Source: Streptomyces sp. V4I2 (GTDB lineage: Bacteria > Actinomycetota > Actinomycetes > Streptomycetales > Streptomycetaceae). From it: a DNA stretch of 64,000 bases. Made by a program: the position numbers and the translations under genes. The notes under the pieces were generated by a model. That model searched no databases. It was not told the origin of the DNA and saw nothing but the letters and a program-made list of their open reading frames with translations. Location of the stretch: contig NZ_JAUSZM010000003.1 in NCBI RefSeq assembly GCF_030817655.1, forward strand, positions 8,246,001 to 8,310,000, given 5' to 3'. Positions within the stretch are counted from its first letter, which is position 1. Every line of letters begins with the position of its first letter. This document shows, one piece after another, positions 33,469 to 41,327 of the stretch.

Positions 33469-34101
33469 TCACTCGAACGTCACTGGTCCGCGGGGTGTGT
33501 CCACCGTGAAGGAGAACCCCACCGGCCCCGGAGCGAGGGCGAGCCAGGTGCCGAGGGCGGCGAGCAGAGGCCGGATCTCGTCCGGATCGGGGGCGGTGGC
33601 CGACAGCTCCAAAAGCGGGGTGACCGGCAGGCCCGAGGCCGACGGGTGGGGCGAGGAACCCCAGTCGATGAGGAAGGGGACCAGGCCGGACGGGTGGGCG
33701 GTGTCGCCGTCGGTCAGGCGCCACTCCAAGAGGGTGCCGTCGGGTCTGCGGCGGCTCATGGGGTGGATCGAGCCGGGGTCGTAACCCTGCGCCCGGGCCG
33801 CCGCGACCGTCGCGTCCAGGTCGGCCGGGCTGATCGCCCAGGTCACCGTCCGCGGGCCGGAGAGCCGGTCGACGTCGAAGGGACGTGGCCCGTCGTACGC
33901 GCGCTGCTCCGGATCCGGACCGATGATCTCCAGGTAGCGTGCGCCGCCCAGCCCCACCAGATGGTTGCGGGTGCCGAACCCGACATGCGCACCACCGAGC
34001 GCGGGGGTCACGCCGGTGCGCCGGCTGAAGTCGGCGACGGTCGCGGCCAGATCGGGGGTGGCGAGGACGAGGTGGTCCAGCGTCGAGGGGATGGAGTTCA
34101 T
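33469..34101 (-). CDS. Glyoxalase-like domain protein (VOC superfamily)
   Basis: A 210-residue protein of the glyoxalase_3 type: LDHLVLATPDLAATVADFSRRTGV at the N-terminus, GTRNHLVGLGGARYLEIIGPDP, and later GSIHPMSRRRPDGTLLEWRLT. Start ATG 34101 gives the family N-terminus, and an in-frame extension upstream is basic and unlikely. Enzymatic role unknown. Confidence 0.85.
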   Translation of the reverse strand: MNSIPSTLDHLVLATPDLAATVADFSRRTGVTPALGGAHVGFGTRNHLVGLGGARYLEIIGPDPEQRAYDGPRPFDVDRLSGPRTVTWAISPADLDATVAAARAQGYDPGSIHPMSRRRPDGTLLEWRLTDGDTAHPSGLVPFLIDWGSSPHPSASGLPVTPLLELSATAPDPDEIRPLLAALGTWLALAPGPVGFSFTVDTPRGPVTFE

Positions 34102-34166
34102 CGCAGTGAGGCTACGCACCGGCCCCCGGGAGCGGAACGCCTTTGCGGCGGCGGCGACACGTCGCC

Positions 34167-34280
34167 TCACCGCACGGTGGCCTCCATCGCGTCGGCCTCC
34201 CGCACCCAGGCGGCCGGGTCGTCGCGGCGGACCAACTCCTCGTGGAGGGTGTTGATCTGTTGCCGTCAGTCGTCGTCCAT
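34167..34280 (-). pseudogene. Remnant of a small protein gene with an in-frame stop
   Basis: On the minus strand ATG at 34280 opens MDDD, then TGA, then an uninterrupted frame (RQQINTLHEELVRRDDP...MEATVR) to a stop at 34167. A single TGG-to-TGA change at codon 5 would explain it. Too short to identify, so low confidence. Confidence 0.3.
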
Positions 34281-34326
34281 GTACGCATTGTTGCGGGGTG
34301 GGTGCGCCGGGCGGGGCGAAATCAAC

Positions 34327-34518
34327 TCAACAAGCGCGGCTGTTGGCAAGCTCCAGGAAGGCGGTCCAGGCGGTGGGGGTGACGGTGAGGTGGGAGGTAG
34401 CGGGGGTTTTGGAGTCGCGGATGTGGATGGTGGTGGGCTGGACGGCGACCTCGATGCAATTGCCGCCGTCGCTGCCGCTGTAGCTCGACTTGAACCACCG
34501 AAGTGCGGTGCTGCTCAT
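34327..34518 (-). CDS. DUF397 small protein
   Basis: A 63-residue protein with the DUF397 pattern WFKSSYSGSDGGNCIEVA at the N-terminus, then IHIRDSKTP and a C-terminal WTAFLELA. In Streptomyces these small proteins are encoded with WhiJ-like HTH regulators and anti-sigma-like ATPases and influence development. The partner HTH gene directly upstream (34515-35342) overlaps it by ATGA but is frameshifted. A second DUF397 gene is at 38186. Confidence 0.88.
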   Translation of the reverse strand: MSSTALRWFKSSYSGSDGGNCIEVAVQPTTIHIRDSKTPATSHLTVTPTAWTAFLELANSRAC

Positions 34519-35342
34519 TGCTCTCCCTGGAGACGATCCAGCAGATCCCTCGTGTCCTCGGGGGTGAGGGCCTGTGATCGCAGCATCGCACATCTCTGGG
34601 TAAGGATCGCCACCTCGTAGGGATCGGCGATGAGTTGGCTGCCCCGTTGGGTTTCCGTGTACGCGAGCCGCTGGTGTTCAGGGGTTTCCAGCAACACGAA
34701 CGGGCCGTCGAGCGCTGCGTGTGCGGTACGCCCCAGAGGCAGGACCTGCAGAGTGAGGCCCGGCAGTTCGGCGAACTCTCGCAGGTGTCGCACCTGGTTG
34801 AGGAACACCTCCTGGCCGCCCAGGCGTTCCTTCAGTACGGCCTCCCAGATGACGAAACACGCGATGGGTGGCTCCTTGCGGGGAAGATCGCCTGGCGCTC
34901 GGTGCGCGCGGCCACGTGCTGCTCGATTTCATCCTCGTCGAGGACCGGGATGCGGCTGCGGAACACCGCCCGCGCGTACCCGTCCGTCTGAAGGAGGCCG
35001 GGCAAACACCTGGTTCTCGTACGACGAGATGGCGATCGCCTCCCGCTCCCGGTCCAGGTACTCCTCCGCCCACAACGGGACGAGATCCACCTCCGGCATC
35101 CTGCTCAACGCAGTGGCCAACGCCCCCTTGGTGTCTAGGAAATCATCGAACTGCTCGGCGAGATCCGGCTTCAGCGGCCGTCTGCCCTGCTCGATCGACG
35201 CGATCTGCTGCTCGCCGACGACGAACTGCTCGCCCAGTGACTTCTGCGTGTATCCGGCGGCCTCGCGGAAGAGGGCGAGCAGGGCGCCCACCATCTTCAT
35301 CGCCGAGGCATTCCTCGGCGATCGTCGAGTCGTGGTGCTCAT
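34515..35342 (-). pseudogene. WhiJ-type XRE regulator (DUF5753), broken by two frameshifts
   Basis: From ATG 35342 an HTH regulator begins (MKMVGALLALFREAAGYTQKSLGEQF, EQQIASIEQG) and continues into the DUF5753 domain up to SYENQVFA. There one extra C (near 35005) shifts the frame to a stop at 34929. The original frame returns after a missing C near 34883, inside IFPRKEP, and continues as FLNQVRHLREFAELPGL to a normal end overlapping DUF397. The two opposite shifts restore the frame, but about 40 codons between are garbled and contain a stop. It could be sequencing error or true decay. Confidence 0.75.
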
Positions 35343-36053
35343 GTGGTCCAACTCCCCACCTGCGGGCGTACGTTCACTGTCGCGTACTCGTACAGACAAG
35401 CTGTACGAGTACGCGGACTGTCACATCATGGACACGGAGCGTCACTCTCGTAACGTGAACACGGAAACTCACCCCCCGTCCCCACGTGAGCGCTTCTACC
35501 GCCGCGAACGCCAGTCCGTCCCCGCCGCCCGTGGGTTCACGCGCGACGCACTCGTCGACTGGGGTGTGCGCGAGCGGTCGTACGACATCGTGCTGTGCGT
35601 CAGCGAACTCGCCACCAACGCCCTGGTCCACGGCGTACCGCCGGGCCGCGGTTTCCTGCTCCGCCTGCTGCCGTTGCCGTACGAGGGCGGGGTGCGCGTC
35701 GAGGTGCACGACAGCGGGGGAGGTGTACCGGCCGTACCCCAGGCGGAGGCGCCGGACGAGGGTGGGCGCGGGCTGTTGCTGGTGTCGGAGCTGGCGGACA
35801 AGTGAGGGGTGGGGAAGCGGAACCCGGGGAAGGTCGTGTGGTGCGAGTTCGCGGCCTGTTCTTCGGGCTGAGCGACGCGGCGAAATTCACGACTCCGTGG
35901 AGCAGTCGACGTCGGTCCAGGTCGCCAGGAGGTCATGGCAGATGACGGTGAGCGTGCCGTTCCAGAACGCGAGTTCGTGGCTGCAGCCGTCCTTGTGGGG
36001 CAGGATCTCGTCGAGGATCACTGCCCCGAGGTTCGTCCAGTCGTCGGCTTCGG
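35280..36053. repeat. 774-bp direct repeat, left copy
   Basis: The same sequence recurs at 52119-52892 with a constant offset of 16839 bp, no indels, and about 20 mismatches counted by eye (about 97% identity). It covers the first 21 codons of the XRE gene, the ATP-binding gene and the last third of the 159-aa protein gene. Homologous recombination between the copies would remove the 16.8 kb between them. Confidence 0.92.
35428..35805 (+). CDS. ATP-binding protein, RsbW-like anti-sigma kinase fold (left copy)
   Basis: A 125-residue HATPase_c_2 protein. Seen: the N-box CVSELATNALVHG, a VEVHDSGGGVP G1 loop, and GRGLLLVSELADK with the G2 loop. Such proteins bind sigma or anti-sigma-antagonist partners and accompany WhiJ-like regulators. 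The stop at 35803 replaces the tryptophan normally found after ADR/ADK. The frame continues with GVGKRNPGKVVWCEF to a second stop at 35871, the usual C-terminal strand of the family. So the protein is about 20 residues short, and the copy at 52267 has the same stop. ATG 35428 or GTG 35455 may be the start. Confidence 0.8.
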   Translation: MDTERHSRNVNTETHPPSPRERFYRRERQSVPAARGFTRDALVDWGVRERSYDIVLCVSELATNALVHGVPPGRGFLLRLLPLPYEGGVRVEVHDSGGGVPAVPQAEAPDEGGRGLLLVSELADK

Positions 36054-36366
36054 CTTCGGGGGTTCTGACGCTGACGCCGGAGACGCCCGTGTAGTGGATG
36101 ACCAGGTCCGCGTCATGCTTCCAGCAGTTGTGCCGCAGCTGAATCTCAACCTCGTCGTCCCCGGTGTCGACGCCCCGGACGAGCTGCAGCTCCAGGTCCT
36201 TCACGCATCGCTTGCTGCGGAAGTCGTAGTGGTCCGTGTCAGTGGCGAAGGCACGGGCGCCGGGTGGCAGATCGCCGGCGATGGAGGGCAGATGTTCCAG
36301 GTATCGAGTGGGTTCGAGGACGCCTGACAGGTCGCCGACCTGCGCATTGAGAGCGACGTACTCCAT
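35887..36366 (-). CDS. Unknown 159-residue protein
   Basis: A 159-residue acidic protein, no recognised family. ATG 36366 is chosen because AGGAAGG lies eight bases upstream. It has a Lys/Arg-Cys segment (RSKRCVKDLELQLVRG), a QLRHNCWKHDADLVIHYTG strand pair and the C-terminal WNGTLTVICHDLLATWTD. There is no signal peptide or membrane span. Its last 55 codons lie in the direct repeat, and a truncated copy occurs at 52726. It converges with the ATP-binding gene, 81 bp apart, and may belong to the same cassette. Confidence 0.65.
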   Translation of the reverse strand: MEYVALNAQVGDLSGVLEPTRYLEHLPSIAGDLPPGARAFATDTDHYDFRSKRCVKDLELQLVRGVDTGDDEVEIQLRHNCWKHDADLVIHYTGVSGVSVRTPEAEADDWTNLGAVILDEILPHKDGCSHELAFWNGTLTVICHDLLATWTDVDCSTES

Positions 36367-36397
36367 CAGACTTCCTTCCTGGTCCAAGCTCGGACTG

Positions 36398-37066
36398 TCA
36401 AGGTCGACGTGCCCAGAACAGGGCGTGTCCGCCGTCCCCTTCCGGCATGAACTCCTCCTGCTCGACCGTGAGGCCGGCCTGTGTGATCCATTCACGGTTC
36501 GTGGCCGCGTCCGCGTGGCTCCACCACATCGGGGCCCCGCTGCCGAGCCAGTTCTCCTCGGCGCCGGTCCACGCGCCCGAACCAGTGGTGGCCACGAACC
36601 AGCCTCCCGGGCGCAGCCACTCGGCGATACGGCGGAGCAGAGGCGGTTGTTCGGCCAACGGAATGTGGATCAGGGCGTAGAAGGAGACGACCGCGTCGAG
36701 GGAAGCGGCGTCGAACGTCGCGGTCGCGGCATCGACGTGGATGAACTCCGCCTGCGGTACCCGTTCCCGGGCTCGGCGGATCTGCACCTCGCTGATGTCG
36801 ATGCCGGTGACCCGGTAGCCGGCATCGACCAGAGTGCTCGCGACCGGCACGCCGCTTCCGCAGCCGATGTCCAGCACCGCGCCCCCTGACGGAACCCTCC
36901 GACCCAGGTCACGCAGCAGGGACCGGTACTTCGTCTCGGCGCCGTACGCCGTGTCGTAGTGCAGGGACGCGGCGTCGTATCCGCGCCGGACGAGGTCCTT
37001 GGGATCTGTTGTGTCCACAGCCCGGATGGTAGCCAGCGGTCGTGGGCCGAGACGAACGGTTTTCAC
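36398..37066 (-). CDS. SAM-dependent methyltransferase
   Basis: A 222-residue class I methyltransferase. Motif I is AVLDIGCGSGVPV, followed by GIDISEVQIRRARE, FIHVDAATATF (acidic motif II region) and AVVSFYALIHIPL before the post-I motif RPGGWFVATT. The GTG at 37066 has GAGGG upstream, and a GTG 16 codons later is possible. Substrate unknown. Confidence 0.82.
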   Translation of the reverse strand: MKTVRLGPRPLATIRAVDTTDPKDLVRRGYDAASLHYDTAYGAETKYRSLLRDLGRRVPSGGAVLDIGCGSGVPVASTLVDAGYRVTGIDISEVQIRRARERVPQAEFIHVDAATATFDAASLDAVVSFYALIHIPLAEQPPLLRRIAEWLRPGGWFVATTGSGAWTGAEENWLGSGAPMWWSHADAATNREWITQAGLTVEQEEFMPEGDGGHALFWARRP

Positions 37067-37270
37067 GACCGTCCCTCAGGCCGCTCGGGCAAGGCGTTTC
37101 GCATCGGCCGTGGTCCAGGCGGGGGCCCACTGGCTCCGTTCCGCGCGCCCCAGGCCACTGCGCCGATGACCGGCAACCAGTCCGCGGCCCCAGGCCGAAG
37201 CGGGTAAGCCTGAGCGGCGCGATCCTCACGCGTGCAATCATCCTGTTCGCCGACACGGCAAGGAGGGGTG

Positions 37271-38095
37271 ATGGCTGGCGTAACGGTGACGGTCTGTCTG
37301 CCGGCTGAGGCCGCGGACGACGTCGAAGGGGCGCTGGCGAAAGCTCTCGCACCCTTCTACTCCGACTCAGAGGACAACCCTGTCAGTCGGGGTATGTGGG
37401 ACTCCCGCCGCATCCGCGGCGGCAGCAACGGCATGGGCTTCGCCGTCGCCCCCGGACACGCAGACGATCCCCGGCTCATCCATGACGACCCTGCGTTTGA
37501 CGGCACACCCCGCCCCAGCGCCCCGGGCGTCTGCGCCGGAGGACCGCGCGCTCTGCTCGATTTCTCCCGGCCGCAGCTTGCTTCCGAGCGTGCTGCCGCC
37601 GCGTCCTGGGATCTGTGGCACAGCCTGTCCGCCGTGCACCCTGCGGCCGTTCCCCTCGCGGACTTCGTGGACCGCTGGCTGAACGATCCCGCCGCATTCC
37701 CCGGAGACCGGTGGGCAGACGCGATGTTCTCCGCCTACCGGGCCCAGCCACTGATCGGGGCGTACCTCGACCACCCCTTCAGCCTCGGCCTGGGCTACTT
37801 GAGCTTCCTGGGCGACAGCGATCCTTCGGAGCACCCCGTCATCGGCTACGGGGGAACCCGTGCCGCGTACATTCGAGATCACACGCGGCCCGAACCACCG
37901 AATACGGATGTACTCACTCTGGACGGCTGGTGGCTGGAGACGTACGGGCGCGGCATCGAGGCCGTCCACGCCTCCTGCGAGCCTGAGCTGTGCCCGCATG
38001 ACCCTCCGCTGCCCGCCGTATGGCCGGGCAGCGAGGCGTACCTCGCGGACCTTCCCGGCGACACGATCCTCGTCCGGGTCCACTGCCACTGCTGA
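37271..38095 (+). CDS. Unknown 274-residue protein
   Basis: A 274-residue protein beginning at ATG 37271 with the strong site AGGAGGGG. No recognised family. It starts MAGVTVTVCLPAEAADDVEGALAKALAPFY, a ferredoxin-like strand-helix, followed by DNPVSRGMWDSRRI and a C-terminal EAYLADLPGDTILVRVHCHC ending in a Cys-His-Cys cluster. A similar N-terminus occurs in other uncharacterised actinobacterial proteins, but no role can be given. Confidence 0.68.
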   Translation: MAGVTVTVCLPAEAADDVEGALAKALAPFYSDSEDNPVSRGMWDSRRIRGGSNGMGFAVAPGHADDPRLIHDDPAFDGTPRPSAPGVCAGGPRALLDFSRPQLASERAAAASWDLWHSLSAVHPAAVPLADFVDRWLNDPAAFPGDRWADAMFSAYRAQPLIGAYLDHPFSLGLGYLSFLGDSDPSEHPVIGYGGTRAAYIRDHTRPEPPNTDVLTLDGWWLETYGRGIEAVHASCEPELCPHDPPLPAVWPGSEAYLADLPGDTILVRVHCHC

Positions 38096-38185
38096 AGTGG
38101 CTCGTGTGATCCACAACGTGACAGAGCCGGATCAAGGTGAGACAGGTACGCGTCGGAGGTGGTGACTGTCGCCCCGGGGCTGCCG

Positions 38186-38371
38186 TCATGCCTGCTCGGC
38201 AAGCCTCAGGAAGGCGGTCCAGGTTGTGGGGGCGACGGTGAGGTGCGGGGTGGCGGGGGTTTTGGAGTCGCGGATGTGGATGGTGGCGGGCTGGACGGCG
38301 ACCTCGATGCAGGCGCCGCCCTCTTCGCTGCTATAGCTGGACTTGAACCACTCAAGTGCCGTGCTGCTCAT
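38186..38371 (-). CDS. DUF397 small protein (second gene)
   Basis: A 61-residue DUF397 protein (WFKSSYSSEEGGACIEVA, IHIRDSKTP, WTAFLRLAEQA), about 80% identical by eye to the product of 34327-34518. Its ATG overlaps the stop of the truncated XRE gene (ATGA), as in the intact cassette. With its regulator destroyed, it may be an orphan. Confidence 0.85.
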   Translation of the reverse strand: MSSTALEWFKSSYSSEEGGACIEVAVQPATIHIRDSKTPATPHLTVAPTTWTAFLRLAEQA

Positions 38372-38600
38372 CGCTCTCCCAGAAGACGGTCCAGCAGTTC
38401 CCTCGTGTCCTCGGGGGTGAGGGCCTGTGCCCGCAGCATCGCATATTTCTGATTGAGGATCGCCACCTCGTCCGGGTCGGCAATCAGTTGGCTGCCACGC
38501 TGGGTCTCCGTGTAGGCGAGCCGCTGGTAGTCAGGGGTCTCCAGGAGGATGAACGGTCCCGAGAGACCTGCGTGCGAGGTGCGGCCCGCGGGCAGACGCC
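38368..38600 (-). pseudogene. C-terminal fragment of a WhiJ-type XRE regulator
   Basis: The frame from about 38600 to 38368 matches the DUF5753 end of the regulator at 34515 (GRTSHAGLSGPFILLETPDYQRLAYTE, ADPDEVAILNQKYAMLRAQALTPEDTRELLDRL). Everything upstream, including the HTH, is missing. The join lies next to an unrelated coiled-coil frame on the plus strand. Confidence 0.75.
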
Positions 38601-39208
38601 GGACTCCGAGATCCGCCTGCGCCAACAGGTCGTCAAACTCAAGGAGCTCCGAGCCAAGGACGCACAGGAGCTGTCCCAGCTGCGGACCGATGTCGATCCG
38701 CACCCGAACCGGATGCTCTGAGAACTGCCTTGGTCGCTCGGCGGGACTCAGGTGGACTCGCGGTTGCCGCATCGCCGTACGGTGGCTTCCCGCTTCTCTC
38801 GGCGGACGATATGTCCAGTACGGCGAGTTCCTGGCCGACGAGGCTGACGTTCCCCTCAGCAGCACGCGGCTCGGCACCCGAGCGAGCCTGCCGACGGAGA
38901 GCTGCTTCAGAACCACACGCTGTGGAGGACCGCATGGCCGCGGTCAGTACGGACAACACCGCACCGGAAAGGCACGAGCTCCCGTGATTGCTGCTGAAGA
39001 GACCTTCGACGGCACCTGATGCCCCAGGTGGTGCGGTGTCTGAACAGCGCGATCCACGGCAGCTGCTCGCGTTCGTCCGCTTGCCTGCCTTTTTTGCTCG
39101 TGCGTCCGCCTGGATGGAGGCGGGTTCCTCGGCGGGCAGCCGCGGGTGGTCCCATGGGGGCGCGGTGGAACTTCGACCAGATCGAGCCGCGACGTGGAGC
39201 AGCGCGGG
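38601..39208. other. 608-bp region without an intact gene
   Basis: The only recognisable content is a plus-strand coiled-coil-like tail ending at 38721 (SEIRLRQQVVKLKELRAKDAQELSQL), probably the end of a transposon- or integrase-associated protein. The remainder shows no supported gene, so it looks like a recombination scar. Confidence 0.45.
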
Positions 39209-40243
39209 TCAGTAGCGGCAAGGTGCCCTGGTGGTGCTTCGTATGACGAGGTGTGGTGTGACGACGACTTCTCGTTCGTCGTCCGTCGCCCCACCCTCCA
39301 GCCGGGCGACGGCCCGGCTCACGGCCCGGCGCGCCAGCTGGCGGGCTTCTTGCCCGACCGTGGTGAGTTGGACGTGGGCCAGGCGGGCGAGGTGGCTGTC
39401 GTCGAAGCCGACGACCGAGATCTCGTCGGGCACAGGGATACGGGCGCGCAGGAAGGTGTCGAGGACGCCGATCGCGCAGTGGTCGTTGAAGGCGAGGACG
39501 GCGGTGGGGCGGGCAGCCTCGGCGAGGAGTGTTCGTGCGGCTGCCGCGCCGTGGTCCTCGGTCAGCCCGCCCGGCACGAGGCGGACGCGGTCGGTGAGGC
39601 CGTGGTGCTTCATGGCCGACTTGTAGCCGCGGCGCCGGTCCGCCGCGCCCGGTGCCCTGCCCCCGTCGATGTGGACGATGTCGCGATGGCCCAGTGCCAC
39701 GAGGTGGTCGACCGCCTGTCGGGCGCCCTCGTCGTCGGCCGCGCGGACGACGTCGACGCCGTCGGCGAGCGGGCGCAGCCGGCGGGCCACGGAGACGACG
39801 GGCAGCTGCGCCGCGAGTTCTGCCAGCCGGGCCGCCGGGGCATGGGGGCTGAGCAGGATCAGTGCCTCGCAGCGGTCGGCGAGCAGCGTCTCCACCGCCT
39901 CCTGTTCGCTGCGGCTCGCGGCGACGGCGCTGAGCGCGATCTGATAGCCGGCCGCTCCCGCCGCGGCGTAGAGCGCCTCAACCATGTCGGCGTGGAAGGG
40001 CTGTCGCAGGTCGAACTGCACTCCCACCAGGTGCGAGCGGCTGCTGCGCAGGAGGCGTGCCCTGCTGTCCGGCCGGTAGCCGATCTCCTGCGCGGCCTGC
40101 AGCACCCGCTCGCGGCTTGCCGCGCTGGGCCCCTTGGCACCGCGCATGACCATGGAAGCAAGCGGCACGGAGACACCTGCCCGCGCCGCGAGGTCGCTGA
40201 GCCGCGGCCGTTTTCCGTCCGGTACGGCAGAGCGCGATGGCAC
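39209..40243 (-). CDS. LacI-family repressor of the adjacent sugar catabolic cluster
   Basis: A 344-residue LacI regulator starting at GTG 40243 (AGGAAGG upstream). The HTH reads LSDLAARAGVSVPLASMVMRG, a slightly unusual recognition helix with PLASMV, followed by the hinge YRPDSRARLLRSSRSH. A periplasmic-binding-protein-like sensor domain follows (HLVGVQFDLRQPF, FNDHCAIGVLDTFLR, ISVVGFDDSHLARL). It is divergent from the isomerase gene at 40425. AACGTT-centred dyads in the shared intergenic region are the probable operators. Confidence 0.9.
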   Translation of the reverse strand: MPSRSAVPDGKRPRLSDLAARAGVSVPLASMVMRGAKGPSAASRERVLQAAQEIGYRPDSRARLLRSSRSHLVGVQFDLRQPFHADMVEALYAAAGAAGYQIALSAVAASRSEQEAVETLLADRCEALILLSPHAPAARLAELAAQLPVVSVARRLRPLADGVDVVRAADDEGARQAVDHLVALGHRDIVHIDGGRAPGAADRRRGYKSAMKHHGLTDRVRLVPGGLTEDHGAAAARTLLAEAARPTAVLAFNDHCAIGVLDTFLRARIPVPDEISVVGFDDSHLARLAHVQLTTVGQEARQLARRAVSRAVARLEGGATDDEREVVVTPHLVIRSTTRAPCRY

Positions 40244-40314
40244 CGTCGACCTTCCTGCTCGAGGGTCTTCTCCGAGGTGATCGTAGACCGAGCCAAGCAG
40301 GACACGCACTGGTC

Positions 40315-40412
40315 AACGTTGTTACAACGTTATAAATCAAATGTCCGCACAAACCCTTGACAGGCCGCCCGGTGCCTGGCGTACTGCTCCTGTTCTCTTA
40401 GAACGTTATAAG
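40315..40412. promoter_or_regulatory. Operators and promoter of the sugar cluster
   Basis: Three AACGTT cores occur: 40315-40320, within TTACAACGTTATAA (40322-40335, 12 of 14 symmetric) and within CTTAGAACGTTATAAG (40397-40412, 14 of 16 symmetric). The central CG is typical of LacI-family sites. TTGACA at 40357-40362 with TACTGC at 40382-40387 (19-bp spacer) is a possible promoter between the two main operators, so repression by looping or blocking is plausible. Confidence 0.6.
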
Positions 40413-40424
40413 TCGGGAGCTGCT

Positions 40425-41207
40425 ATGTACACGTTGGCGGTCTGTGCCGAGATGGTCTTCCGGGACCTGCCGATCGAGGAGCGGGTCCGGCGCATCCACG
40501 AGGCCGGCTTCCAGGTGGAGATCTGGGACTGGACCCGGCACGACCTGGACGCACTGGCCCAGACGCCCGTCGAGTTCTCCTCGATGACCGGCTACATCCG
40601 CGGCACTTTGACCGACCCGGACGGCGCAGCCGAACTCCTGCGCACAGCCGAGGAATCGATCAAGGCCGCCGAGCATCTCGGCTGCCCCCGGCTCAACCTG
40701 CACGGCACCGGCCTGGACGGCGAGGGCCTGCCCGTGGTGCCGGTGACCGGCGAGGCCACCGGCGAGATGTGGATCACCGCTCACCGCACGCTCACCCGCC
40801 TGGCCGAACTGGGCGAAAGCGCGGGCGTCACCTTCACCTTGGAGAACCTCAACACCGCCGTCGACCACCCCGGTGTCCCGTTCGCCACGGCCGCCGACGT
40901 CTTCTCACTGGTCGCGGCAGTTGATCGGCCCGGTCTGCGGATGAATCTGGACCTGTACCACGCCCAGATCGGCGAGGGAAACCTCATCGAGCTTGTCCGC
41001 CGCGCGCATGGCGCGGGGCTGATCGGAGAGATCCAGGTCGCCGACGTGCCCGGCCGCCGCGAACCCGGCACCGGAGAGATCAACTATCCGGCCGTCGCCC
41101 GCGCCCTCACCGACCTCGGCTACGACGGCACGATCGCCCTGGAGGCATGGCCCTCCGGCGACAGTCACACCGCCATGGAGCGGTTCCGCGCCGCGTTCAC
41201 CCTCTGA
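40425..41207 (+). CDS. TIM-barrel isomerase, hydroxypyruvate-isomerase-like
   Basis: A 260-residue AP-endonuclease-2-fold protein (TIM barrel): IHEAGFQVEIWDW, LGCPRLNLHGTGL, VTFTLENLNTAVDHPG, LRMNLDLYHAQIGEG and TIALEAWPSG, which supply the metal-binding Glu/Asp/His/Glu set of this sugar-isomerase superfamily. ATG 40425 follows GGGAGC. It is probably one step of a sugar or sugar-acid pathway with the dehydrogenase and second isomerase downstream. The exact substrate is unknown. Confidence 0.84.
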   Translation: MYTLAVCAEMVFRDLPIEERVRRIHEAGFQVEIWDWTRHDLDALAQTPVEFSSMTGYIRGTLTDPDGAAELLRTAEESIKAAEHLGCPRLNLHGTGLDGEGLPVVPVTGEATGEMWITAHRTLTRLAELGESAGVTFTLENLNTAVDHPGVPFATAADVFSLVAAVDRPGLRMNLDLYHAQIGEGNLIELVRRAHGAGLIGEIQVADVPGRREPGTGEINYPAVARALTDLGYDGTIALEAWPSGDSHTAMERFRAAFTL

Positions 41208-41327
41208 TCCCCACCCCGAGCCGCACAGCCGGCCACCCAGTAACTCCCCGTCAGACCCACAACGGGATGTGTTGTGTCCCGCCAGTAGGTCACCCCTTCC
41301 CGCATGTCAGCACAGTGAGGTGCCGAA

